Positions 1 to 12,484 of a stretch of DNA of 64,000 nucleotides are shown one piece after another (within the stretch, counting starts at the first letter, position 1; each line of letters opens with the position of its first letter). The position numbers and the translations under genes are program-made. The notes beneath the pieces are model-generated. The model was given only the letters and a program-made list of their open reading frames with translations. It ran no database searches and was not told the origin of the DNA. Origin of the DNA: Ascidia mentula (lineage: Eukaryota > Chordata > Ascidiacea > Phlebobranchia > Ascidiidae); assembly GCA_947561715.1 (NCBI GenBank), contig OX387203.1, positions 16,368,001-16,432,000 on the forward strand, read 5' to 3'.

Positions 1-2948
1 ATGACCAGAATATTTAATGCTTCAAACTTTTTATGATATGAGCAGACATTGCAGCAGTGGTGATGCGTAAAGATTTTACTTGCGAGAGTAATTTTACTCC
101 AAATAGTCGCGCAACATGATAATGTTTTACAGAAAATGTCGAAAAGCCAAACCGCTTAGGCAAAAACGATTCTCTGGCTATTTAAGAACAGCATAAATGT
201 TTCGCATTGGAAATTATGTGTGAAAGTTGCCCGAATGCAGCAAGACCGAATTTGCCCGCGCGTGTCAGACAATATGACGTAAGGATCTGCATTGAAGCCT
301 GGGGGCAAATGTTGAACTTTTCGGTTGTGATTAAAATATGATTTTAATATTTCGCTCTGATCGAGGTTTTTAGGCAACTGATTGACAAAGTTTTTTAACC
401 ACTTCCACACTTAACTCAATGTTACTTAATTCAATGGTGCGGCCACGTTCCGATCTGCTAAACATTTATTACTTAACTGTTCGATCTCCCGTTGAAAAAA
501 CAACAAATATACACGTTTTTTAAGAAAGAATGTATTTTTTCTTGCGGTTTGCTTTTTTTCAGTATAAATGTACAGTTATTAGAAAAATAAAATTCAAAAC
601 GGTCTTTGCTTGAGGTCATAATCGTTGCAACACATTTTGTCCACATGCGCGTTGTTGTTCTCACTTGTAATGCATGGAATTATCCGACCTATTCGGAATA
701 TCAAACTCACTCAACTATTATTGCTCAGGTTTATAACTTTCCAACTTTTGTGATTAGGAGTTTCCAAATGTAGTCCCAAAATTTATTCGCCTTTAAATAA
801 ATATTGCTTGCGTTCAATCTTCTCAAAATACGATCCACGAGCGTTTGTTAAAGACGCGTTTGTAATTTTCAAATGCAGGTTTTTGCGGCAGAAGATAATT
901 TTAGTAATCGCGACACGCACCGCCAAGCACCTACTTCAGATTCTAATTTCGTCCCAGACCAAACAACTTGACATTAATCATGTACCAGGCACTGCATGAC
1001 TTCATCATAACACCGCAATCACAAGTATGCAGTAAACACGGTAAGGAGACATGAACATGCGTGCAAGGCCCAGTAATGTTTAATACCAAGACATTCAGGT
1101 GGTTATATATAGACAATTACAAAGCAGATCACTAAAAATGGAGTGTTTGTTCATCGTATGCATGTACTTACTTTTATTACGGGACCAAACATCACAGAGT
1201 AACTCATGTTTATAGATTGTCTATGAATGTGCATTCACCGCAGCGGAGGGGATGACGCGCAACGTTTCGCTTGCGGCTTACGTATATATTTACTACACTT
1301 TCATCGATTGCACCACAAATAACATAAACAGCCAGAAATGAAATAAAAAAATATTATATTTTTGCGTAGAAAAATATTCCAGCGGAAGCGTAAATTGTGA
1401 CTGAACAACAAAACATGTTTTATGACAACTTTACGTATGATATTGTTTCGCAGAATTTGTCTAAAGAACAAACCGTTTAAGTGTAAAAGATTGCATGGCT
1501 ATAGTTTCAACCAAAAACAAAAAGCATGATAACTGGAACGTCACAAACGATTCGCGTTGGAGTTTACGTTTCAAAGTTGCTTGAATGCAACAAACATGTT
1601 TGCAGGCGCGAGTCAGACAAAATGACGTAAGAATCTTCATTGAAGCCTGGGGCAGAATGTTGTTCGTTACTGATCTTGAAAAAAGTTTCAACAAAACCTT
1701 CGTGACGTCACACACTTCACTTGGTGGTCCCTGACCCCACGTTTCTGTAGTGTCGTCATCATATTTGCAATTATTATGTTTAAATTTCAGGCTTCAACCG
1801 TTTTTTTGTTAACGTCGGATGAAAACACGCTACAAACTCACATTAACTAATTTTCGGCGAACGTGCTATTCGTTCGTATGCACGGAAGATAATTATATAT
1901 TCGGTCGATCTATTTGATGACACAGCTGCTTTTTCAAATGAGACACGGGATAATCCAAGCTCAAATAACTCTGTATGCGCGTTTTGTATAAGCCATATAT
2001 CTTTTGCGTAATGACACACAGAAAAACGAACGGACGAACGAACAAAGGACATATAGAACAGATACTTTTATACGCGTGGTTTGTAACGTTTTATAAATAA
2101 AAACTCGTGGGTTTGTGTGTTATGTATTAAACTGATCGATTGACCTTGGGTTTGATAGCAACTTCTTTATCAGGGAGTCAGATATACGGCGGTGTTATTA
2201 TTTGTGTAGAAACATATAGAAATTTTAAGTAACGCCCCACAGTGACCCCGGTTCCGATCAGTTAAGCATTTGTTACTGAGGGAAATATTAAACATGGCTT
2301 TTTATTAGATTGATATTTGTTTTACAATTGACGAATTTTAAACTAACCTGCTGCCAAACGACGTTTCCCACCATAGCGATATCTCATGTTAAATGTGATT
2401 CTTGATACCTCTTGGTGCAATGAAGGGAAATTACCTTGTGTATGTAAAAGCAATAGAGCCAATAATGTTTTTTTGTGTGCTGCAGTCAGGTATGTCAGCT
2501 CGTGCCCAAAATCTTGAGGTTTCATATCTCGCTACATTAACCCGACAGAATAATTTAGGCAAGGTCGCCAAATTGGACGATCATGCTGGGTTACGCATGG
2601 CTTTTCGTTAATCTTAGTATTTCTCAGCTTGGTGTATTACGGACTTGCCTTAAACTGTGGATCTTTGGCCGGCGATCGATTCGTCAACAATGCGCTCGGT
2701 GGCGCGATGGAGGCAGTGGCTTGTATGACAGGGATCTACGTCATCAGAAAGTTTGGTTCAGTGAAAGTTAGTGTTTACACTTAGTATGGCTTGTCTGGCA
2801 TCCACCTTGGTCGTCCAACTTGCCAACGATAATTATTGTAAGTACGATGATGGAACAATTTGGTTGTCTTAAGTACGCGAATTCGATCGCAGCATATGTT
2901 TATGCTTGCCCTGTGACAATTCATTTCCGTACGATTTTAACGCGCCTC
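1..2948. repeat. Segmental duplication unit A (about 2.9 kb)
   Basis: The sequence from base 1 reappears almost unchanged from about 2950, including the opening ATGACCAGAATATTTAATG. The offset is 2949 at the left edge and 2832 at the right edge. The difference comes mainly from an extra segment in the second copy (about 3440-3750) and a segment found only in this copy (about 775-1120). The unit may continue left of the window. Apart from the transporter-like exon at its right end I see no coding content, and its short ORFs are not preserved as genes. Pieces of the same unit recur further right, so it behaves like a dispersed repeat as well as a tandem duplication. Confidence 0.85.
2628..2837 (+). 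pseudogene. SLC22-like transporter exon, copy 1 (frameshifted)
   Basis: This is an exon-like segment with a good acceptor (tatttctcag) just before it and a good donor (gtaagt) just after it. It starts LVYYGLALNCGSLAGD, which matches the transmembrane-7 region of the SLC22 organic ion transporter family (typical LVYYGLSLNxGxLGGD). Next comes a segment matching the following helix and the loop with an IRKFG element. Compared with copy 2 it lacks 2 nt in the run GTGAAAGTTA, which shifts the frame and brings a stop soon after. I found no other SLC22 exon within the unit, so this is an orphan exon or pseudogene fragment. Family assignment is from recognised motifs. Whether it belongs to a gene starting left of the window is unknown. 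Confidence 0.55.
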
Positions 2949-2949
2949 T

Positions 2950-5769
2950 ATGACCAGAATATTTAATGTTTCAAACTTTTTATGATATGAGAAGACATTG
3001 CAGCGGTGGTGATGCGTAAAGATTTTACTTGCGAGAGTAATTTTACACCAAATAATCGCGCAACATGATTATGTTTCCCGGAAAATGTCGAAAAGCCAAA
3101 CCGCTTAGGCAAAAACGATTCTCTGTCTATTTAAGAACGGCACAAATGTTTCGCAATGGAATTTATGTGTGAAAGTTGCCCGAATGCTGTAATGCCGAAT
3201 TTGCCGCGCGTGTCAGACAAAATGACGTAAGGATCTGCATTGAAGCCTGGGGCAAAATGTTGAACTTTTCGATTCTGATCGTTTTATTATTTCGCTCAGA
3301 TTGAATTTTTAGGCAAGTTATTGACAAAAATTTCTTCACTTCTCCCATAATTAACTCAACGTTACTTAATTTAATAGTGCGGCCACGTTCCGATCTGCTA
3401 AACATTTATTACTTAACTGTTCGATCTCCCGTTGAAAAACAACAAATATTCCCATTTTTTTTAAAAAAGACGATAGACTGAAAGATTAAATATGGATTTT
3501 GTTGTCAGAGTGTTTTTTGCGATGAGCTTGTTATCATTGAAGTTACTCAATATTTATTGTATCGTTGTGAAGTGTGGTTTTATTTGCACTCATCAATCGC
3601 TACTTTATTTTGTATTATTTGTTTTCCACTTCTTGCGTTAGATGAAATGCCAATTTCCCTTTTAAATGTAATATCACATCAGATGTAGAAATATAAGATT
3701 CGGTGACATCTTATGCCTTCCTAATAAAACAAGCGAATTGTGATTTAACTCATTATAAATGTACAGTTATTAGAAAAAAATGAATCAAAACGGTTCTTAT
3801 GACGTCACAAACGTTACAACACATTTCTTCCACAGGCGCGTTGTTGTTCTCACTTGTAACACATGGAATTATCCGACCCATTCGAAATATCAAACCTATT
3901 CAACTATTATTGTTCAGGGTTGAACCTTTACTGCTTTTATAAATAGGAGTTTCAGATCACTAACAATGGAGAGTTTGTTTATCGTATGCATGTACTTACT
4001 TTTATTACGGGACCAAACATCACAGAGTAACTCATGTTTATAGATTGTCTATGAATGTGCATTCACCGCAGCGGAGGAGATGACGCGCCACGTTTCGCTG
4101 GTGGCTTACGTATATATTTACTACACTTTGATCGATTGCACCACAAATAACATAAACAGCTAGAAATGAAATAAAAAAATATTATATTTTATCGTAGAAA
4201 AATATTCCAGCGGAAGCGTAAATTGTGACTGAACAACAAAACATGTTTTATGACAACTTTACGTATGACATTGTTTCGTAGAATTTGTCTAAAGAACAAA
4301 CCGTTTAAGTGTAAAAGATTGCATGGCTATAGTTTCAACCTAAAACAAAAAGCATGATAACTGGAACGTCACAAACGATTCGCGTTGGAGTTTACGTTTC
4401 AAAGTTGCTTGAATGCAACAAACATGTTTGCAGGCGCGAGTCAGACAAAATGACGTAAGAATCTTCATTGAAGCCTGGGGCAGAATGTTGTTCGTTACTG
4501 ATCTTGAAAAAAGTTTTAACAAAACCTTCGTGACGTCACACACTTCACTTGGTGGTCCCTGACCCCACGTTTCTGTAGTGTCGTCATCATAGTTGCAATT
4601 ATTATGTTTAAATTTCAGGCTTCAACCGTTTTTTTGTTAACGTCGGATGAAAACACGCTACAAACTCACATTAACTAATTTACGGCGAACGTGCTATTCG
4701 TTCGTATGCACGGAAGATAATGATATATTCGGTCGACCTATTTGATGACACAGCTGCTTTTTCAAATGAGACACGGGATAATCCAAGCTCAAATAACACT
4801 GTATGCGCGTTTTGTATAAGCCATATATCTTTTGCGTAATGACACACAGAAAAACGAACGGACGAACGAACAAACAAAGGACATATAGAACAGATACTTT
4901 TATACGCGTGGTTTGTAACGTTTTATAAATAAAAACTCGTGGGTTTGTGTGTTATGTATTAAACTGATCGATTGACCTTGGGTTTGATAGCAACTTCTCT
5001 ATCAGGGAGTCAGATATACGGCAGTGTTATTATTTGTGTAGACACATATAAAAATTTTAAGTAACGCCCCACAGTGACCCCGGTTCCGATCAGTTAAGCA
5101 TTTGTTACTGAGGGAAATATTAAACGTGGCTTTTTATTCGATTGATATTTGTTTTACAATTGACGAATTTTAAACTAACCTGCTGCCAAACGACGTTTCC
5201 CACCATAGCGATATCTCATGTTAAATGTGATTCTTGATACCTCTTGGTGCAATGAAGGGAAATTACCTTGTGTATGTAAAAGCAATAGAGCCAATAATGT
5301 TTTTTTGTGTGCTGCAGTCAGGTATGTCAGCTCGTGCCCAAAATCTTGAGGTTTCATATCTCGCTACATTAACCCGACAGAATAATTTAGGCAAGGTCGC
5401 CAAATTGGACGATCATGCCGGGTTACGCATGGCTTTTCGTTAATCTTAGTATTTCTCAGCTTGGTGTATTACGGACTTGCCTTAAACTGTGGATCTTTGG
5501 CCGGCGATCGATTCGTCAACAATGCGCTAGGTGGCGCGATGGAGGCAGTGGCTTGTATGACAGGGATCTACGTCATCAGAAAGTTTGGTTCAGTGAAAGT
5601 TAAAGTGTTTACACTTAGTATGGCTTGTCTGGCATCCACCTTGGTCGTCCAACTTGCCAACGATAATTATTGTAAGTACGATGATGGAACATTTTGGTTG
5701 TCTTAAGTATGCGAATTCGATCGCAGCATATGTTTATGCTTGCCCTGTGACAATTCATTTCCGTACGAT
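2950..5769. repeat. Segmental duplication unit B (about 2.8 kb)
   Basis: Second tandem copy of unit A. Long stretches, for example 3950-5765 against 1120-2935, differ only by scattered substitutions and small indels. Unit B carries about 290 bp absent from A (about 3440-3750) and lacks about 350 bp of A. The junction between copies is at about 2949 (gcgcctctATGACCAG). The right end is at about 5769, where homology stops abruptly at the sequence that holds a transposon-type ORF. Confidence 0.85.
5460..5671 (+). CDS. SLC22-like transporter exon, copy 2 (frame open)
   Basis: This is the counterpart of the exon at 2628, with acceptor tatttctcag and donor gtaagtacg. Here the frame is open over 70 codons (5461-5670). 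It reads LVYYGLALNCGSLAGDRFVN, then a Gly/Ala-rich helix (LGGAMEAVACMTGIYVI), then RKFG, then another hydrophobic helix ending near LVVQLANDNY. This fits transmembrane helices 7-8 of the SLC22 major facilitator family, which moves organic cations, anions or carnitine across the plasma membrane. Upstream codons in the same frame (FSLILVFLS) could extend the helix if the acceptor is not used. No partner exon was found before the transposon-like sequence begins about 100 bp downstream. It is best read as a partial or orphan exon created by segmental duplication. Confidence 0.5.
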
Positions 5770-5795
5770 ATTTTTAAACTAATTTGGTGTTTTTA

Positions 5796-6344
5796 TCACA
5801 TAATCGGTGATTGTTTGTGACAATTTTTGGGTTGATTTTGCAGACAATTTTTTGAAATTTTTTGTCTATATGTAAGGTTGGGATTGGGTATGAGAGTTTT
5901 GTATGATCGAGGTAGTTCTTTGTGAAAATGGTGCAAAGCTTGCAAGAGTCTTGAAATTGAATCTTTAGGGACATTTGTTTCAGAAAGAGCCCATGTGGTC
6001 AATGCACTAACAACATCATAATTTTCTGTACAATCAACGGAATTATCTAACATAGCAGGGATGCCGGTGTCACATTCATCATCACTAAAATGATTTTCCA
6101 AAAATTCCAACTGTGATTGGTCATAAAGTGCAGAAGTACTAGTAGGCGAAGTATCACAAACAGATTTATTGTCATTACTATCTAAGGAAATATCATCAAC
6201 TTCTTCATTTGAACGGACAGAAGTCATCGATGTCTCACATACATTGTGTGCCACATCGGCAATTTTGCGACGTTTCCATTGCTGTGTTCTTGCAAGTTTA
6301 TGGTAAGGTTTGTAAAACGAACGTTTCGTTTTGGTGCGTCCCAT
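5796..6344 (-). CDS. Transposon-associated ORF (N-terminal type), 182 codons
   Basis: An open frame starts MGRTKTKRSFYKPYHKLART, with a very basic N-terminus. A Ser/Asp/Glu-rich low-complexity middle follows (about residues 30-110), then a short conserved block around residues 115-150 (ALTTWALSETNVPKDSISRL and LPRSYKTLIP). That pattern, a tryptophan helix, a LL-x-x-L helix and then LPKxxxTLL, is one I associate with ORFs of repetitive, transposon-encoded proteins common in cnidarians, insects and tunicates. Their enzymatic partner is usually a separate exon or ORF. I cannot name the superfamily. The last 30 residues look like intron read-through. The left edge sits at the breakpoint of duplication unit B, consistent with an insertion there. 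It contains no catalytic motif. Confidence 0.5.
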   Translation of the reverse strand: MGRTKTKRSFYKPYHKLARTQQWKRRKIADVAHNVCETSMTSVRSNEEVDDISLDSNDNKSVCDTSPTSTSALYDQSQLEFLENHFSDDECDTGIPAMLDNSVDCTENYDVVSALTTWALSETNVPKDSISRLLQALHHFHKELPRSYKTLIPNPNLTYRQKISKNCLQNQPKNCHKQSPIM

Positions 6345-7090
6345 AACGACCTCCTAATTAATAAATATACATTGATACACACATTTATATCACTTACTGT
6401 TATTGATTAATGCTTGTCACCTAATACTAGTTGGGTTGCCTTAGATATAAGTCGCCTACAGTCTTCTGCAGGCCACGCATTCGAAAAAGACCGATTTTAC
6501 GCATGAATGATCTCCTTGTCGTTTTGGCCGTCGTTCTAATAATCCGTACCTACATGGTGTCCTCCAACATCATTATTATTCTTTCATTATTTCGTAAACG
6601 TTGTTTTACAAATTGCATGTGTTTTTTTAGATAAAAAAATATGTGAAATGTATACTTCTTCGGACGTAAAAAGTTTCTTTGCGGCAAAGCAAAAGCAGTT
6701 TTGCTAACGTAATTACCTTGAAATTGCAAATACAGTGTAATAAAAGCCATTCTCAGTTATTTTTCTGGTTATAGTTTTGCTATGACCAAATTGCATCCCT
6801 AGGACGGTATAAATCCACTTACCCGCATTATATTGGGGGTTCCAATCTACCATACATCATCGATTTATGAAGATACGGCCATTTCTATCATACGCCTCTA
6901 GTAACTCAACTGTAATTGACACGAATTTCAGCGGTGTTTTTGATACACCACAAGCGAATTTTGTTTATCACGCAAGTTTCTGTGCTAATTTTGACAAATA
7001 TCTCTGTGTTACGGTTGTCAAGGAAAGCCCGGGTATTTGTCGAACAATTCTGGCAAGGCCCGGTGATACGACAGCTATAATTTCTGACTG
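6345..7090. other. No recognisable gene
   Basis: AT-rich sequence with only short, biased ORFs. It may hold the rest of the transposon whose ORF ends at 6344, but I found no TIR or target-site duplication. Confidence 0.5.
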
Positions 7091-7410
7091 GGTCATCGTA
7101 TGCATGTAATCACATTTATTTCGGGACCAAACTTCACAGATTAACTCATGTTTAAAGATTGTCCATAAATGTTCATTCACCGCAGCTGATGAGACAAGGA
7201 GCAACGCTTCGCTTGTGGCTTACAACTACATTTACTCGACTTTGATAGATTGCACCACAAATAATATAAAAAGCTAGGAAAAAAATAAAAAAATTATTAT
7301 CAAAGATACAATTCCGATGGAAGCGCAGATTGCCACATGACATTGTTTCGAGTTTACGTTTCAAAGTTGCCCTTTTGCAAATTGGTCGATGTAAAACAAA
7401 GCACAACACT
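7091..7410. repeat. Fragment of the unit A/B repeat family
   Basis: The stretch starting catcgtatgcatgtaatcac and continuing through the ctcatgtttaaagattgtcc block matches unit A from about 1152 to 1300. Past that it resembles A again up to the cgagtttacgtttcaaagttgc block (A about 1556-1575). Divergence and deletions are much greater than between A and B, so this is an older copy. From 7411 to 7860 I see nothing recognisable. Confidence 0.65.
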
Positions 7411-7859
7411 CACGTGGTGCCAAAGTATCGTGTAAAGTAAACCAAGTTGAAATTTTAAATACAAATATGTAACATGTTATTTATAGTAATGGTCTATTTA
7501 TAATTGTGTATAAAAACACAATTTAAATAAATATACAACCAAGAAATAACAAACGCCTCATGCTAAAATAAAACATACACTACATGATTTTCTCTAAACA
7601 TATTGATAGCATTGATCGAAAATGTTGCGGATTATATTGGAATTTTTCCGCTTTAAAAATTACCATGATATCGACAGTGATAAACAGCATCAAAATTCGG
7701 GACACACAAAAGTGCAAAAAGGCGTGTGGTCGTCTTATCCGAACTAACAACTCCCAAAGGAGCGGCGTCATCAGAGAACTTCAAAAAGCGAAGAGAGAAA
7801 AGTCCGTATCTCAATTCCCTAGATAGGCGCCTCCCACAACGAAATTTTACTGCTCACAC

Positions 7860-9170
7860 ACAAATCTGATGTCTTAAGATCGTTTAATTATTGCTCCCGA
7901 ATTTTATTAGGAACATAGAAAAACTGCTCATACGGCAAGCATCAAACATAGCAATTAACAAGTGAAAACATGTTTAAAACGCGTCATTCGCCAAAACAGT
8001 TTAAAAGAACGCCTTTAAATATATCAAAAAAACGGATAGTCGAATACAGTTCAATGGGACCGTCTACAACATACCTAGAGCATTTAAAAGCTATATTTAT
8101 TTCGTTTGGCCATATTATTTCAAAACGAAGACAAGTAAATACCTGTCAAAGACAAGCTTAAACCGCGCCGTCGGTTCGCCAAAACAGTTTAAAAACGCCT
8201 TTCCGTTTTGAACAATTTTAAATCAAGCGACTTGAAATTTTGCACACAAATATTAGATCTCAGTACAAAACGAGAAATAAAAACTAATTGGCGTCTGTCC
8301 TTTAGAATTTTATTGTTTGCCGAAAACGCATGTTTGAAAGTATAGTGGCCAAGATTCGGCGGTTTTAACTAAATTTGACAGTTGTCCGCCTGTGATTTCA
8401 ACATTTTTATATCAAGCGACTTGAAATTTTGCACACAAATATTAGAAGCCACTACACAACGAGCAATGAAAACCAAATTGCGCAATGTCCTTTAGTTTCT
8501 TATTGCTGCGCGAAAACGCATGTTACAAACAATGGTCGAGCGGAATTAACTAAATTTGAGAATTCCCGCCGGCAATATACACAATTTTAAATCAAGAGAC
8601 CTGAAATTTTGCACACAAATACTAGGTGCCTCTACAAAACGAGAAATGAAAACTAAATTGGCGTCTGTCCTTTAGAATTTTATTGCTTGCCGAAAACGCA
8701 TGTTTCAAACTATGGTGGCTAAGGTTCGGCGGTTTTAACTAAATTTGACAGTTGTCCGCCTGTGATTTCAACATTTTTATATCAAGCGACTTGAAATTTT
8801 GCACACAAATATTAGATGCCAGTACAAAACGAACAATGAAAACTAAATTGGCGTATGTCCTTTAGTTTCTTATTGCTGCGCGAAAACGCATGTTTGAAAC
8901 TATGGTGGCTAAGGTTCGGCGGTTTTGACTAAATTTGACAGTTGTCCGCCTGTGATTTCAACATTTTTATATCAAGCGACTTGAAATTTTGCACACAAAT
9001 ATTAGATGCCACTACAAAACGAGCAATGAAAACCAAATTGTCGTATGTCCTTTAGTTTCTTATTGCTGCGCGAAAACGCATGTTACAAACAATGGTCGCT
9101 AAGGTCGTGCGGAATTAACTAATTTTGAGAATTCCCGTCGGCATTATACACAATTTTAAATCAAGTAATT
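7860..9170. repeat. Tandem repeat of about 180-191 bp
   Basis: The anchor ATCAAGCGACTTGAAATTTT recurs at about 8222, 8411, 8591 (as ATCAAGAGACCTG), 8781 and 8971, with a broken copy at about 9162. This gives periods of 189, 180, 190, 190 and 191 bp. Each unit also carries a CCTTTAGwwTyTTATTG block, then CGAAAACGCATGTT, then a TTGACAGTTGTCCGCC or GAGAATTCCCG block. Two monomer types alternate roughly. Degenerate monomers precede the array: CGCCAAAACAGTTTAAAA occurs at about 7989 and 8178. It is a non-coding satellite-type repeat. Confidence 0.85.
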
Positions 9171-9717
9171 TCTTCCAATTAAGAAATTTGTAGACAAATT
9201 TTGGTGCACCTAACACTTTTGGTAACGAGATCCAATTGATATACTTTACACCATGTATGTTAAAATCGTCATCTAATGCACAAAAAAATATCGTAACAAA
9301 TTTTTTGTTACAGCCAATTTAACGATATATTTCACAAACAATTTTGTTACGACATACCAGAAATTGAAAAAAATTTTCCGAAACGAAATTGTTCAATTTT
9401 GAACGAAATTTTTTTACTCAGAACAGTTTTGTTAACGGTATTTCAGAGTAAATGGAAAATTGCATTATGCCCCATTACCGTCTGAAAAGTCTATCCGAGG
9501 AACGAAAATATGTTCCAACATCAAAAATTATGTTCTCCGAAACGAAAATTAAGTTCGGGCAAAAAAAATTCAGTTCCTGAAACGGTATTTCCGTTCCAGC
9601 AACGAAAATTCTGTTCAAGCAAAAAAAATTCCTTCCTGTATCGAAACTTATGTTCCAGTACCGAAATTTCTGTTCCAGTAACAAAAGTTCTGTTCCTGTA
9701 ACGAAAATTCTGTTCCA

Positions 9718-9868
9718 GGATCAAAAAGTCACTTTTTTGAACGACATTTAGGTCGCGTATCAACAATTTTCTTGAAAGAACGACAATTGTGTCCATGGAT
9801 CGAAAAAGTACCTTCGACGGAAAGGTAATTAATACCTCATAGTACGATAATTATGTTCCAAAAACGAA
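9718..9868. repeat. Non-minisatellite spacer block, copy 1
   Basis: A block of about 150 bp beginning TCAAAAAGTCACTTTTTTGA interrupts the 20-bp array and recurs 437 bp downstream nearly unchanged. It marks a higher-order period in the array. Confidence 0.8.
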
Positions 9869-10154
9869 ATTTCCCGTAACTAAAATTCTGTTCCAGTAAC
9901 GAAAATTTGGTTCCCGTAACGAAAATTCCGTTTCCGTAACGAAAATTCCGTTCCAGTAACGAAAATTCCGTTCCCGTAACTAAAATTCTGTTCCAGTAAC
10001 GAAAATTCTCTTCCAGTAACGAAAATTCCGTTCCAGTAAGTAAAATTCTGTTCCAGTAACGAAAATTCTGTTCCAGTAACGAAAATTCCGTTCCCGTAAC
10101 GAAAATTCCGTTGCCGTAACGAAATTCCGTTCCTGTAACGAAAATTCTGTTCCA

Positions 10155-10305
10155 AGATCAAAAAGTCACTTTTTTGAACGACATTTAGGTCGCGTATCAA
10201 CAATTTTCTTGAAAGAACGACAATTGTGTCCATGGATCGAAAAAGTACCTTCGACGGAAATGTAATTAATACCTCATAGTACGATAATTATGTTCCAAAA
10301 ACGAA
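10155..10305. repeat. Non-minisatellite spacer block, copy 2
   Basis: Near-identical to the block at 9718, including the ATTTAGGTCGCGTATCAAC and CCATGGATCG segments. Confidence 0.8.
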
Positions 10306-12349
10306 ATTTCTGTTCCAGTAACAAAAATTCTGTTCCAGTAACGAAAATTCTGTTCCAGTAACGAAAATTCTGTTCCAGTAACCAAAATTCTGTCCCAGTA
10401 ACGAAAATTCCGTTCCCGTAACGAAAATTCTGTTCCAATAACGAAAATTCCGTTCTCGTAACTAAAATTCTGTTCCAGTAACAAAAATTCTGTTCCAGTA
10501 ACAAAAATTCTGTTCCAGTAACAAAAATTCTGTTCCAGTAACGAACATTCCGTTCCCGTAACGAAATTCCGAAATTTCTGTTTCAGTATCAAAAATTCTG
10601 TTCCAGTAACAAAAATTCTGTTCCATTAACGAAAATTCTGTTCCAGTAACGAAAATTCTGTTCCCGTAACTGAAATTCTGTTCCACTAACAAAAATTCTG
10701 TTCCAGTAACGAAAATTCCGTTCACGCAAAGAAAATTCCGTTCACGTAACAAAAATTCCGTTCCCGTAACTAAAATTCTGTTCCAGTAACAAAAATTCTG
10801 TTCCAGTAACGAAAATTCTGTTCCAGTAACGAAAATTCTGTTCCCGTAACGAAAATTCTGTTCCCTTAACGAAAATTCCGTTCCAGTAACGAAAATTCCG
10901 TTACCGTAACCAAAATTCTGTTCCCGTAACGAAAATTCCGTTCCCGTAACTAAAATTCTGTTCCAGTAACAAAAATTCTGTTCCAGTAACGAAAATTCTG
11001 TTCCAGTAACGAACATTCCGTTCTCGTAACGAAATTCCGAAAGTTCTGTTCCAGTATCAAAAATTCTGTTCCATTAACAAAAATTCTGTTCCATTAACGA
11101 AAATTCTGTTCCAGTAACGAAAATTCTGTTCCCGTAACTGAAATTCTGTTCCACTAACAAAAATTCTGTTCCAGTAACGAAAATTCCGTTCACGTAAAGA
11201 AAATTCCGTTCACGTAACGAAAATTCCGTTCCCGTAACAAAAATTCTGTTCCCGTAACAAAAATTCTGTTCCAGTAACGAAAATTCTGTTCCAGTAACGA
11301 AAATTCTGTTCCCGTAACGAAAATTCTGTTCCCGTAACGAAAATTCCGTTCCCGTAACCAAAATTCTGTTCCCGTAACGAAAATTCCGTTCCCGTAACGA
11401 AAATTCCGTTCCCGTAACTAAAATCTGTTCCAGTAACGAAAATTCTGTTCCAGTAACGAAATTTCTGTTCAAGTCACGAAAATTCCGTTGCCGTAAGGAA
11501 AATTCTGTTCCAGTAACGAAAATTCCGTTCCCGTAAGGAAAACTCCGTTCCCGTAACGAAAATTCCGTTCCCGTAACGAAATTCCGTTCCCGTGACGAAA
11601 ATTCTGTTCCAGTAACGAAAATACCGTTCCCGTAACGAAAATTCCGTTCCCGTAACGAAATTCCGTTCCCGTAACGAAAATTCTGTTCCAGTAACGAAAA
11701 TTCCGTTCCCGTAACGAACATTCCGTTCCGGTAACGAAATTCCGTTCCCGTAACGAAAATTCTGTTCCAGTAACAAAAATTCCGTTCCAGTAACTAAAAT
11801 TCTGTTCCAGTAACTAAAATTCTGTTCCAGTAACGAAATTTCTGTTCCAGTAACGAAAATTCCGTTCCCGTAACGAAAATTCCATTCCTGTAACGAAATT
11901 CCGTTCCCGTAACGAAAATTCTGTTCCAGTAACGAAAATTCCGTTCCAGTAACGAAAATTCTGTTCCAGTAACGAAAATTCTGTTCCAGTAACGAAAATT
12001 CTGTTCCAGTAACGAAAATTCCATTCCCGAAAGGAAAATTCTGTTCCAGTAACGAAAATTCCGTTCCCGTAAGGAAAACTCCGTTCCCGTAACGAAAATT
12101 CCGTTCCCGTAACGAAAATTCTATTCCAGTAACGAAAATTCCGTTCCCGTAACGAAAATTCTATTCCAGTAACGAAATTTCTGTTCCAGTAACAAAAATT
12201 CCGTTCCCGTAACGAGAATTCTGTTCCATAAACGAAAATTACGTTCCAGTAACGAAAATTACGTTCCCATAACCAAAATTCTGTTCCAGGCGCGAAAAAT
12301 CTGATCCAGAGACAATAATTCCGTTCCCGTAACGAAAATACTGTTGCAA

Positions 12350-12484
12350 GATTGAAAACTCAGTTTTTTGAACAAAATTTAGATCGCTCAACATTAATTT
12401 TCTTGAAGAACGACAATTGTGTTCCTCGATCGAAAAGTAACTTCAATGAAAATGTAATTATTCTTCTGATACGATAATTTTGTT
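12350..12484. repeat. Non-minisatellite spacer block, diverged copy 3
   Basis: Recognisable from CAGTTTTTTGAACAAAATTTAG, CTTGAAGAACGACAATTGTG and CGATAATTTTGTTCC, but with more substitutions than copies 1 and 2. Confidence 0.7.

Noticed and set aside
2343..2611. Short ORFs conserved between units A and B (60 and 69 codons)
   Set aside because: They are identical because the DNA is recently duplicated, not because of selection. The frames overlap on both strands and lack domains.
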